The notes under the pieces are model-generated. The model was not told where the DNA came from, searched no databases, and saw nothing but the letters and a program-made list of their open reading frames with translations. Below, one piece after another: positions 1 through 9,500 of a DNA stretch of 64,000 bases. Each line of letters starts with the position of its first letter. Within the stretch, counting starts at the first letter, position 1. The DNA is from Bacteroidetes bacterium HGW-Bacteroidetes-6 (GTDB taxonomy: Bacteria > Bacteroidota > Bacteroidia > Bacteroidales > DTU049), in the NCBI GenBank assembly GCA_002842495.1, contig PHDB01000004.1, positions 93,844-157,843 of the forward strand, read 5' to 3'. Position numbers and translations under genes: made by a program.

Positions 1-1
1 A

Positions 2-559
2 GTAACCATGCGTCATGGCAAAAAGAATGGTTCGGCCACATACTATTTTCCGAACGGCAACAAGGAGTTGGAAATGAACTATTCCGACAATCAGCTCGAT
101 GGTGTTTACGAAAAATTCGATATTGAAAGCAACCGGCTCGAATCGACCGAATATGCCGGTGGCAAAAAGAACGGAAAATCGGCCACGTTCTATACCAATG
201 GCAAAACGGCCACCGTTGCATTCTTCGAAAACGACATCATCAGTGGCGAATACCGCGAATACCACCCCAACGGGCAACTGAAAGTGAAAGGACAGTACAC
301 CGATGGTCTGTACGACGGCGACTGGGAATACTACGAAGCCGACGGGATCAGGGTTGGTTATGCGCATTTCAACAAGGGCAACGGACAGCAGGTTGCCCTG
401 CACTATGGTTCGCAGAAAAAAAGAATTGTGATCAACTTCGAAGACAACGAGAAAAACGGGGAAGAAATCTGGTACAACCGCGACGGAACGGTTGAAAAGA
501 TTTTTCTTTATAAAAATGGCAAAATAATCAGTACTGATATAAAAAAACAGCAACAATGA
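2..559 (+). CDS. MORN-repeat (YwqK-like) protein, 5' end outside window
   Basis: The frame is open to the left edge of the window, so this is the C-terminal part of a longer protein; the first in-window ATG is at 8. The protein is a string of about seven degenerate MORN_2-type repeats of roughly 22-24 residues, each with a Y/F-x-x-N/D-G core (for example YFPNGNKE, FYTNGK, YHPNGQLK, YEADGI, YNRDGT). Such repeats form beta-hairpin arrays in the YwqK/antitoxin-like family common in Bacteroidota. No signal peptide can be judged because the start is missing. Its stop overlaps the start of the DUF2148 gene (ATGA), so the two are probably co-translated. The function is unknown; the repeat assignment is firm, any toxin-antitoxin role is not supported. 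Confidence 0.75.
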   Translation, partial: VTMRHGKKNGSATYYFPNGNKELEMNYSDNQLDGVYEKFDIESNRLESTEYAGGKKNGKSATFYTNGKTATVAFFENDIISGEYREYHPNGQLKVKGQYTDGLYDGDWEYYEADGIRVGYAHFNKGNGQQVALHYGSQKKRIVINFEDNEKNGEEIWYNRDGTVEKIFLYKNGKIISTDIKKQQQ

Positions 560-1080
560 GCATCACAAGTCTTGACGATTTTCGCGAAAAAGCAATCATT
601 GATATTGCAGAAAAAATGATTCTGGCAGCCAAAACAGCTCCCAAAGGTCGCGGAATTGAACGATTGCACTACCTTTTGCTTACGGGAACCGAGATACTGG
701 ATGTGAGCGACAAAATGAACGCCATTTCGCTGAAACATCAGGTTACATTTTTTGCACGCGATGCCGGAAACCTCGCTAAAACAGTTGCCCTTGTACTCAT
801 TGGTTCCAGTATCGAACCCCGCAATGTGCCACTTTGCAAGCATTGTGGTTTTGGTTGCGACAAAAAGCCCGAAACTACTCCATGTGCTATTTCGCAAGTC
901 GATCTTGGTATTGCCGTTGGCAGTGCTGTGTCGATAGCGGGGCAATTTCATATCGACAACCGGATCATGTATTCAGCAGGAATAGCAGCATTAGAACTTG
1001 GGCTATTTCCTGAAAATATAAAAATTGCTTACGGCATTCCACTCAGCGCAAGCGAAAAGAATATCTTTTTTGATCGATGA
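556..1080 (+). CDS. DUF2148 ferredoxin-like domain protein
   Basis: 174 residues matching the DUF2148 family in both length and sequence. This is a small cytoplasmic protein of anaerobes often described as containing a ferredoxin domain. Cysteines occur at LCKHCGFGCDKKP (about residues 94-106) and at TPCAISQVDLG, a likely Fe-S or metal site. It starts inside the stop codon of the upstream MORN gene (ATGA overlap). The C-terminal half is glycine/alanine-rich (GIAVGSAVSIAG) as is usual for the family. The biochemical role is not known. A weak hairpin (about 1088-1104, arms AACCAAG/CTTGGTT) lies just after the stop but lacks a T run. Confidence 0.85.
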   Translation: MSITSLDDFREKAIIDIAEKMILAAKTAPKGRGIERLHYLLLTGTEILDVSDKMNAISLKHQVTFFARDAGNLAKTVALVLIGSSIEPRNVPLCKHCGFGCDKKPETTPCAISQVDLGIAVGSAVSIAGQFHIDNRIMYSAGIAALELGLFPENIKIAYGIPLSASEKNIFFDR

Positions 1081-1192
1081 CAAAAACCAAGCACTTGGTT
1101 ATCAGGCCAGAGCGAGAAGAATCATAAAACACTGACTGAAATCATTTCTGTTGGATGGAGTAACACCATTCAGAGATGCGATATATGTAAAA

Positions 1193-2506
1193 CTATTTGT
1201 GATTCTCGTGAAACAGCTTTAGTCGTTCTTCAAGTGCAGGGAATTGGACAGGCAGCACCAGCGAAACACAGGCTCGAATTCCTTCGGTGCGTTCGCTGCC
1301 AGTAGTACCAAGTGCAATAGCACTGATGCCATAGTAGAGAAATTCGTCGAGGAGTTGGCCACCATCTAGTCCGGGATAAGCAACCGTAAAGTAGAATCCA
1401 TCGGCAATGGGTTTTTCCTCGTCCATGTCGTACACAATTTTGAAACCATTATCGGTAAACATTTTTTTCATAATACCGGCCTTGCGCCCATATTCAATCA
1501 CATCGTCCCTGAAACGATACTGACCACTGTTTACAGCTTTAAGAATACCCAGCAAACCGTATTGTGTTGAGTGAGCAGCTCCGCTACTGAGTGCATACAA
1601 GGTTCCGAATATCATGGCGTGACCAAAATCGTCGCGCACATAAAAACGTTTCAAATCAGGATATTTCGAAACGAATAGCGAGTCGGATATCACCATCATA
1701 CCAATGCGCTGACCGGCATAGCTGAATGCTTTCGAGCTACTGATCATCAGAATATATTTGTCGTAATAGTTGGCAATAGTTGGTTGAAAGGGAGGTTGCC
1801 CCGGCACAGTATAGTCTTTGCGGAAATCCATGGCAAAATAAGCCAGATCTTCTATTACAACCACATCGTATTTTGCAGCCAGTTCAGCAATAATTTTCAG
1901 TTCTACTTCGGTAAAGCAAATCCAGGTCGGATTATTGGGGTTGCTATACAACATACTGTGAATATTGCCGGCCGACAAAACACTCTCAAGCTTTTCGCGC
2001 AGCTTTTCGCCCCGGTAGTTGTATACATCGAACTGAACAAATTTGTTTCCAAGAACTTTCATCTGTTGTTTGTGAACCGGGAAGCCAGGATCGAGAAAAA
2101 GCAAAGTGTCGCGACCTTCGCGCAAACGATTAAGCATCATAAATGCAGCAAAACCACCCTGCATCGAACCCACAGTCGGGATACAACCTTCGGGGTTTAC
2201 ATTTACATTGAGGAAATTCTTTACGAACAGCGATATTTCCGATTTCAGTTCTTTCACTCCCATGATATCAGGATAAATTGCAGCCACGCCTTTGCGCAAT
2301 GCTTCAATTTCGGCTTCGATACCGGCTGCAGCAGGAGGCAACCCGGGGACGCCCATCTCCATGCGAATAAATTTAGTTCCCGATTCGCCCTCAATCATAT
2401 CGACCAGTTTTTTTATCTCGCGTATGGTGGCTGTACCGGCAGTTGCGATACCAATGCGCTCCTTGATTCCATCTACCAATTCCTTCTGTATGATTGTATT
2501 TCCCAT
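1193..2506 (-). CDS. Pyridoxal-phosphate-dependent aminotransferase, class I/II
   Basis: Fold-type I aminotransferase of about 437 residues. Visible landmarks are the substrate/PLP asparagine motif NPNNPTW, the PLP-ring aspartate and tyrosine in VVIEDLAYFAMDF, the Schiff-base lysine in SSSKAFSYAGQRIGM and the downstream arginine-rich C-terminal domain. The start at 2506 (MGNTIIQ) is preferred over the frame's first ATG at 2536 because a good TAnnTTTG -7 box lies at 2534-2541, which would place transcription start between the two. The enzyme should transfer an amino group between an amino acid and a 2-oxoacid in the cytoplasm; the substrate cannot be read from the sequence. It is a monocistronic gene convergent with DUF2148. 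Confidence 0.85.
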   Translation of the reverse strand: MGNTIIQKELVDGIKERIGIATAGTATIREIKKLVDMIEGESGTKFIRMEMGVPGLPPAAAGIEAEIEALRKGVAAIYPDIMGVKELKSEISLFVKNFLNVNVNPEGCIPTVGSMQGGFAAFMMLNRLREGRDTLLFLDPGFPVHKQQMKVLGNKFVQFDVYNYRGEKLREKLESVLSAGNIHSMLYSNPNNPTWICFTEVELKIIAELAAKYDVVVIEDLAYFAMDFRKDYTVPGQPPFQPTIANYYDKYILMISSSKAFSYAGQRIGMMVISDSLFVSKYPDLKRFYVRDDFGHAMIFGTLYALSSGAAHSTQYGLLGILKAVNSGQYRFRDDVIEYGRKAGIMKKMFTDNGFKIVYDMDEEKPIADGFYFTVAYPGLDGGQLLDEFLYYGISAIALGTTGSERTEGIRACVSLVLPVQFPALEERLKLFHENHK

Positions 2507-2533
2507 GGTTGTTTTTTTCGTCGGTTTTCGTGA

Positions 2534-2541
2534 CAAACATA
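2534..2541 (-). promoter_or_regulatory. -7 promoter box of the aminotransferase gene
   Basis: TATGTTTG on the minus strand fits the Bacteroidota consensus TAnnTTTG. It lies 28 bases upstream of the ATG at 2506; no clear -33 TTTG is seen. Confidence 0.45.
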
Positions 2542-2593
2542 AAACAATTTTTTCTAAAATCGGGAGCTATTCCAATTATTTATCAAGAAAAAC

Positions 2594-3400
2594 TCACTGT
2601 TTTTCAACAATGGCTGAAATTCCGTTCAAACAACGCACATTGTTTGTGTCCTTTTTTTTATTCATCATTTCAAAATTAGATCGGACCCTTTCTTCGGAAT
2701 AACTTCTTGGATGATATAAATGATAAACGATAGCCTTGTTTTTCATCGACCTGGTTTGATGTCCATTTTTGCGCAATCTCCACTCTATATCGGCATCTTC
2801 GCCTACACCGGCATGCACATAATCGGTATCGAAGCCATTAACGTCAATCAGCGATTGCTTGCATATTCCCCAATTCCGGCCAATTATTCCTCTTCCGCCC
2901 TTCTTGAAAGTCAATGAGAACAGCGGAAAATAATAACACTCTTTCTTGTTGCGGGTTTTATTCAAAAGTAAATTGATCAGATTCAATGGTTTCAACGATT
3001 GATTCCATTTCATCTGTGCCGACATTTTCTCGCTCAAAAGCACTGTTCTTCCGGTACAAATAAAGCCTTCTTGTATTGCCTTGAGATATTCTTTTACAAA
3101 ATGCCGGTGAGGAATACAATCGCCGTCAATAAAAACAATTTTATCGGTTTTCGATTGAAGAACAGACCTGTTGAGCATTTCGTTTTTCCGAAAACCATTG
3201 TCTTCTTTTTGATAAAGATGGGCGATTGGAAAACCATATTGATGATTATTCTGCGCAATAAACGCCATGGTACTTTCATTAAAGTCGTCTTCCGACACCA
3301 CAACCTCAAAATTCATATTGCTCTGCCTGTTTAACGCTTTTAAAATAAGCTTCAAATTATCGATGGCTTTGTAGTACGATATTATAATTGTCAATTCCAT
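2594..3400 (-). CDS. Glycosyltransferase family 2
   Basis: 268-residue GT-A fold enzyme. The N-terminus MELTIIISYYKAIDNLKLIL is the typical GT2 nucleotide-sugar binding strand-helix. The metal-binding DxD-like motif is in FIDGDCIPHRHF, and the C-terminal third carries GVGEDADIEWRLRKNG, the acceptor-side ED motif seen in galactosyltransferase-like (Glyco_transf_7C) domains. There is no membrane segment, so it probably acts at the cytoplasmic face on a lipid-linked or protein acceptor. It stands alone, not within a polysaccharide cluster, so the sugar and the acceptor are unknown. The start is supported by a -7 box about 47 bases upstream. Confidence 0.88.
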   Translation of the reverse strand: MELTIIISYYKAIDNLKLILKALNRQSNMNFEVVVSEDDFNESTMAFIAQNNHQYGFPIAHLYQKEDNGFRKNEMLNRSVLQSKTDKIVFIDGDCIPHRHFVKEYLKAIQEGFICTGRTVLLSEKMSAQMKWNQSLKPLNLINLLLNKTRNKKECYYFPLFSLTFKKGGRGIIGRNWGICKQSLIDVNGFDTDYVHAGVGEDADIEWRLRKNGHQTRSMKNKAIVYHLYHPRSYSEERVRSNFEMMNKKKDTNNVRCLNGISAIVEKQ

Positions 3401-3446
3401 TGTTCAGTTATTTTCGAACAGGGCTTATTCTCCCATTTTCAGAAAA

Positions 3447-3454
3447 CAAAATTA
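3447..3454 (-). promoter_or_regulatory. -7 promoter box of the glycosyltransferase gene
   Basis: TAATTTTG on the minus strand matches TAnnTTTG and sits 47 bases before the start codon at 3400. Confidence 0.4.
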
Positions 3455-3627
3455 AGCTTATTTAGAAAACAAAAACAGCAGGCGAAGCCATGGTGCTGCA
3501 AAGCAAAACCAAGATGCAACCTGATCCAATACGGCATTTGCTGTTGACCCGGTGCTTTTCTTGTGTTTATGGGGAGTTTGTTTGTTAACGTTTTACTGCT
3601 TGGTAATGTGGCTGTGAAGCGTTGGCA

Positions 3628-6558
3628 TTACTTGATTGCATATTTTCTTTCTCTTTGTTTAAATGCTTCATTTCCACCTTCTAAAATATCGCAAACATGC
3701 TCTTTTATTCCTTGTTGATAAAGTACACCTTTAATTTTCTCATTTTTCAAAGATGAAAATTCTAATGCTCCATTAACGTATTCAAAACGATATTCACTTT
3801 TCTTTTTTTCAGGGTCTTGTCCTTCTTGATTTGCAACAATTATATTTTCGCTATCTGTTGCTACTACAAGATTAGCATTATGAGAAACGATTATTATCTG
3901 ACGGTCAATTTTTTTCTCTATTACCATTTTGCATAGCAAATCATAGATTGTCCTATTATCAAGATTATCCTCTGGTTGGTCAATTAGTATTGGATATTCT
4001 GCGGAACTTATCTGCAAAAATAATATTAAAAGAACTGTTCCTTTTTTACCTGGCGACATGCTTAATAATTCATCATTTTTATATGTCACTTTGTAATCAA
4101 GGTCAAAATTATCTTTGACAATTCCTTTAAATATTTCATCAATAGTTGTTTTTTGTTTTAGCGGAATCGTCTCATCGCTCGACAATTTCAATGAATTATC
4201 ATCTAATACATTTATTATATCCTGAAACAAATCAGGGATTAAGTCATAATTAACAAGATTTTCAATGAATAATTTATTGAAAAAATGGTCTTTTGCTATT
4301 GCTGCTTTATTCGCTTGTTCGTACAATGAGAACTTTTCCTTATCATATAATAAAGAGCAATTTAATGTAATTTCCTCTCCAATTTCTTTCTTTGTTTCGT
4401 TAATTTTCGCAACGATAGTCTGATATAATAAATATCTTTCTTTTAATAGGTTTGTAATCCGTTTTTTTGAGTTTCGATATTCTTCAACTGCACTACTTAG
4501 CTGTTTTTCAAACAACTCAGATTTTTCTTTCTTCTGTTTTTCCTTTTCAAGTTGTTCAGATATTTTTTTAAGTTCTTTTTGACCTTCAAGTTTTTTTAGA
4601 AATGGGGCTAAATCTATATTGAGCTGTTTAAGAACCTTGTCTACATCAGCTTTGAATTCATCAAGCTTTAATTTTGATATTTCATTTTGAAGATTGGATA
4701 TTAATACATCAAAATCTTTTGAAATTAATAATTTGATATTGCTTAAATCATCCGGTATTTCTGTAAATACATCTAATATTTTATCTAATTTACCCTTTTG
4801 AGACAGATAGTCTTCCTGATGTTTAATTCCGACCAATTCATTTTTTGATGTTGTTAATTCTTCTGAAAACCTTTTTAATACATTAATCTTTGTGAGAATT
4901 AACTGCAATTCTTTATCAGATTGTTCTTTTTTCTTAATTAGTTCGTTGTATTTATTTACATCTTCAGGTGACAAATTTGAAAGTTTTTGACCTTCAGTAA
5001 TTTGTAATTCAATTTTCTTAATAGCTTCTGCTATAACTTTTGATGCCCCTATTTCTTTTATCTGCTTATTTAACTCCATCGCATTTGCGCGGATTGCAAG
5101 CAAATTATTTAATTCAAGTTCTGTTTTTTGAGAAATTTTATCAATTTCTGATTTTTTCTCTTCAAAATAGGACTTATATACTTCATCTTGTAATAAAATA
5201 TTACCAACCAATGTATTAAGTTCCTTTTTATTATTCTTCTCAGCAAGATAATTTATGTAAAGCTGTGGGATATATGTTATTTTTCTTGATTTATTATCTG
5301 GATTAGTATTACTTAAAATGTCTTTTTCATTGTTTTTCCAAGTAACCTCAAAATCATAATTTTCATTTTCAAATGAATATCCCTCGAAATTTAATCTTTT
5401 GTTTATTCGCTTTACTTGTTCAGGGTCAATACTTTCAGCAATAGAGTGCAGTAATAATGATTTTCCAGAAGATTTGCCCCCAATTATTGCATTTAAATTT
5501 TCATTAAGGAGAATTTTTTGATTTCCAAATAACTTATCTGAACTTATAAATTGAACTTCTGAGATTATATGCCTTTCATTTTTTGAATCTGGTTTAATTG
5601 GTTGTATCATAACCCTGTCACTCGGTTCAAATATTATTTGTTTCAAACCAGAAAAAGTTAAATCTGATTTAATCCAACAAAATCTGTCTTGTTTAGGTTT
5701 AAATAAATCTTCCTCTTTATGTGCATCAGAACCATGAATACAAGGTTTTAAAGAACCACATTTTTGAATAACTGTTTGAACATTATCTCCTTTTTCACCT
5801 AAAAAGTATTTTCTATCTTCTTCATTACCTGAAAAAATACATTGAGAAATACTATATATAGATTTTCTCACCGCATCTAAACAACTTTCAGAATCATTTT
5901 CAAACAAATCAAAGTGCTTATTAAATGCCGAAGCACCATCTTTATTTGAGTTACTAACTACTATGATTGTATTTTCACGAAATTCAGAATTTTCATCTAA
6001 TAACTTTTGTAAATCAGAATGTGAAACAACAAATGAGTTTACTCCTTTATGATATGCTTGTTCTTCTACCAAAGAATTATCAAGTGATTTACCTAAATCA
6101 ACCATACCTTGATAATTCATTTTATATTTTCTACCGACACCTGCCGAATATTCTATTGAACCAAAAAAATTATTATCTAAGGATTTTACATAGTCGGGAT
6201 TAAAAATACAATGAATATTTACCAACCTTGATTTATCTGTTGATGGCATCATTCTCAATTCAACATTTGGAAGAATAAATATTTCTTTTATCTCAGCTTT
6301 TTCATCTGAATTAAATGCACCACAATCATTGATATTTTTAACAAACTCGATAATTTTTAAATAATTTGAAACACTAAAATAATCAGTAACTCCAATTGCT
6401 TTAATATCTTGTTCAAGAGCTTTTCTAAAAAAGACTTTACAGAAATCGTCAAAACTTTGACTTGAAAATTGGTCACTTTTATTTGTCCCTTTAGTATGAA
6501 CGTGCAAATCCCATTTACGCCATTCTGAACCTCGTTTATATTTTGAATAATCACTCAT
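3628..6558 (-). CDS. TrlF-type PHP domain plus SMC-like ATPase
   Basis: 976 residues. The N-terminus (about 1-330) is a PHP-type metal-dependent phosphoesterase: WDLHVHTKG with His19/His21, IGVTDYFS, SHSDLQKLL and a late CIHGSDAHK. After it comes an SMC/RecF-like ATPase: Walker A GGKSSGKS near residue 360, a long charged coiled coil (about 440-720), a signature-like SMSPGKKGT near 830, Walker B ILIDQPEDNLD near 856 and an H-loop IIVSHNANL near 888. This layout matches the family called TrlF in databases. It starts 12 bases after the type IIG gene, so the two form an operon; context suggests defence, for example nucleic acid cleavage gated by ATPase activity, which is inference. The coding DNA is very AT-rich compared with the housekeeping genes, a sign of transfer. 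Confidence 0.85.
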   Translation of the reverse strand: MSDYSKYKRGSEWRKWDLHVHTKGTNKSDQFSSQSFDDFCKVFFRKALEQDIKAIGVTDYFSVSNYLKIIEFVKNINDCGAFNSDEKAEIKEIFILPNVELRMMPSTDKSRLVNIHCIFNPDYVKSLDNNFFGSIEYSAGVGRKYKMNYQGMVDLGKSLDNSLVEEQAYHKGVNSFVVSHSDLQKLLDENSEFRENTIIVVSNSNKDGASAFNKHFDLFENDSESCLDAVRKSIYSISQCIFSGNEEDRKYFLGEKGDNVQTVIQKCGSLKPCIHGSDAHKEEDLFKPKQDRFCWIKSDLTFSGLKQIIFEPSDRVMIQPIKPDSKNERHIISEVQFISSDKLFGNQKILLNENLNAIIGGKSSGKSLLLHSIAESIDPEQVKRINKRLNFEGYSFENENYDFEVTWKNNEKDILSNTNPDNKSRKITYIPQLYINYLAEKNNKKELNTLVGNILLQDEVYKSYFEEKKSEIDKISQKTELELNNLLAIRANAMELNKQIKEIGASKVIAEAIKKIELQITEGQKLSNLSPEDVNKYNELIKKKEQSDKELQLILTKINVLKRFSEELTTSKNELVGIKHQEDYLSQKGKLDKILDVFTEIPDDLSNIKLLISKDFDVLISNLQNEISKLKLDEFKADVDKVLKQLNIDLAPFLKKLEGQKELKKISEQLEKEKQKKEKSELFEKQLSSAVEEYRNSKKRITNLLKERYLLYQTIVAKINETKKEIGEEITLNCSLLYDKEKFSLYEQANKAAIAKDHFFNKLFIENLVNYDLIPDLFQDIINVLDDNSLKLSSDETIPLKQKTTIDEIFKGIVKDNFDLDYKVTYKNDELLSMSPGKKGTVLLILFLQISSAEYPILIDQPEDNLDNRTIYDLLCKMVIEKKIDRQIIIVSHNANLVVATDSENIIVANQEGQDPEKKKSEYRFEYVNGALEFSSLKNEKIKGVLYQQGIKEHVCDILEGGNEAFKQRERKYAIK

Positions 6559-6570
6559 AACAAATAATGC

Positions 6571-9500
6571 TTATTTTACACTTTCTTCAATCGTTTCAAT
6601 TTCCTTGTCTGTTAGATTATATAATTGATAAACCAATTGATTAATTTCATTTTCAGGTTCGTCAATTGGTTCATTAGCATTTATTTTATCTGCAATCTCT
6701 CTAGTTTTAGTTTCGACCAACATTACTATTTCATTATTGAAATCTTTGCTAACTGGAAGATTTTGCAATACACTTGGTTTAATTTGTGCAAGAGTTCTAT
6801 TTTCTTCCATTGAAACCAAACGATAGAAATAGGTAAATAACTTTGAATTTAGGAGACCTACTAAGAAATGGTTAGAATAAATTTCATTTGATGAAAACAA
6901 GTACATTCCATCCGTTGGGTATAATTTATTTGTATCTATTGAAACGGAAATTTTATCACCTGTAATTACTCCAAGTATTTTCTCTTTTTTATCAAAAATT
7001 GATTTTTCTCTTGCTCTATGCAATGACCAAAATGGGTGTTTACCTTGCTTAACTTCTGTGCATGTAATTCGACTTTTGAAGTTTGAAATAAATTGAATAA
7101 TGTTTTCAATATCCTTTTCAGAATCAGTTTTCTTTGTATAAATAATTCTCTTCCCAATATCTTCTGCCAAATATTTCTTTACATCTCTACCACCAGTTAC
7201 AGTTGGAAAAATGTAATCAGTTTCAAGCGAATACTCATTTATTATCGCTTCTTCAATGATAAATGCTTCTTTTAAATCTGGGCTTATCCCTCTTTGAATG
7301 CCATCATTATCAATTAAATCAGATAAAACAGATTGATTGAAACGGTTTAATAAATTATATCCTTCCAAATTACGTGTCGCAAATAAAGTATTAGGCAACC
7401 CTCTAAAAAGGCTTGTTGGAATTGTTGAAGGAATTATATTATCAATATTTATTTTGTCTTTGGTGGAGTATTCAAGAATATAAGTTTCAGGTTTATATGA
7501 TTTATTACCAATTTGAATAATACATGAGGGTCTTGCTACATCTTCAAAAATATTATCACCAAGATTTGCTACAATCAACAATTGATAACTATTAAGTATT
7601 TTCTCTCTTAATTTGATATTATCTAATTGGTATAATAAGACATCGGGTATAATTTGGCAAACTATGCCTTCTTTTGATTTTATAATAAAACTAAGATTGA
7701 TAAAGAACATGAATGTATCAATCATCCTTACAACAATGTCATTATTCCAGCTTTTAATAAACTTTAATTCTTGTTCATGCAACTCAGCTCCCCAAGGCGG
7801 ATTCCCAATCACGACATCAAAGCCCACAAAATCGCCGTTATCATCCAGCACTTCGGGAAACTCGAACCGCCATTCGAAAGCATTCTCGTAAATTTTGTTG
7901 TTCTTTATTTCTTCAATTTCGGTTTCCAGTTTTTGGGTTTCTTCGGTCAGTTTCGACACTTTTTTGTTCCATTCGGTCTTTTCCTTTTTGCTCATTTCAA
8001 AAAGTTGACCCTGGTTGGTCATTTGGTACAGTTCACCGTTGAGTTTGTAGAACTTTTTAACTTTCGGGTCGTTCAGGGAAATCTCGCTGCGGAAATTGGT
8101 TTTTATTTCATTTATCAGGCGTTCCATTTCCCGCTTTTGCTCCTTGCTTTGGGCATTTCGGTATGTATCAACTGCAATACGGTAGCTGTCGATAGACCAT
8201 TTGCCAGCACTTTTTTTCAAAGCCTGTTTTAGATCGGCATCAAGTGCAAAACGGCTTATCAGCGAGTTTCCGCATTTTATATTAATGTCAATATTCGGGA
8301 GTGTCTCAAGTTCTCTCAGTTCCCCTCCTTTGAAAGGAGGGGTGTCCGCAGGACGGGGTGGTTTTTGTTTGCCAAACTCATCACGTATTGCTTGCAGTAA
8401 CCCTTCCTGGTTATCCCACACCCATTTGTTTTCGAACCGTAAAACTTTAATTCCAACATGTTTTAAAAACAAATCCCGTTCATAATCATATTCTGCCTGA
8501 TCTGCTTCAAAATGGCCCTGACCATCCAATTCAATTGCCAATTGTTCCTGGGGACAATAAAAATCTAATATGTAATTGGCAACACTGTGTTGTCTCCTGA
8601 ATTTTCGTCCATCAAGGTTTTTTCCCTGCAATAGTTTCCATAGGGCCGCTTCTGCCGGGGTGAGGTTGTTCCGGAGTTGTTTGCGAAAGGTTTTAAGATG
8701 GGGCAGGTTATGTATAGAAGAATCACTTCCCCCTTCGGGTATCTGGTGGTTTAAATACCAACCACCTCCCCCTTCGGGTACCTGGTGATTTAAATACCAA
8801 CCACCTCCCCCTTCGGGTACTCCTCCTTGAAAAGGAGGAGAGCTTTTGTAATAGGCATTTTTTAAAAGTTCAATCCACAAACGCAACCGGCAGATTTTTA
8901 CGGAATTGGGGTTTATGTCAACGCCAAACAAACAGTTTTCAATAATCGTCTGCTTTTCATGGAATAACGTTTCCTGTATCCGCTGACTTTCCTTATTGTT
9001 CGGGTTGTATTCAAAGAGTTCTCCGTCTTCGTCAGTTACAATCAATTCATCATTAACAACCTCAAAATGATATTCTTTTAATCGTTTGCCATCACGATCC
9101 TGCAAAATTTTGAGATCGCTTTTAATCGCAATCATTTCATTGAGTGCAGAAACCAAAAAGTGTCCGGAACCAACGGCGGGGTCAACAATTTTCAAATCGT
9201 TTACGATCTTGTTTGCTTCGCTGCGGTCTTCAATTTTATCATACAGCGAATCAATATCGCTACAATTCCAGCCTTTTGTTTCGTTGAATTTTTGAATCAC
9301 GGCTTTGCGAATGGTCTCGCGGCACATGTACATGGTAATAAAGCCGGGGGTAAAGAAGGAACCGTCTTTATAACCGTTTATTTTTTCAAAAATCAATCCC
9401 AGAACCGAAGCATTGATCAGGGTTTTATTGTCTTCCTGAATTTCCTCGCTACCCTCGCTTGCAAAATCATAGGCGTTCAAAAATGCGAACAAATATTCAA

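Noticed and set aside
1084..1104. Terminator after DUF2148
   Set aside because: A short stem is present but without a following T run on either strand, so it was not listed.
1784..2533. 249-codon plus-strand open frame
   Set aside because: Antisense to the aminotransferase, which has all PLP motifs and a promoter.
8729..8820. CRISPR array
   Set aside because: Units are contiguous 39-bp tandem copies without unique spacers, inside a coding frame.
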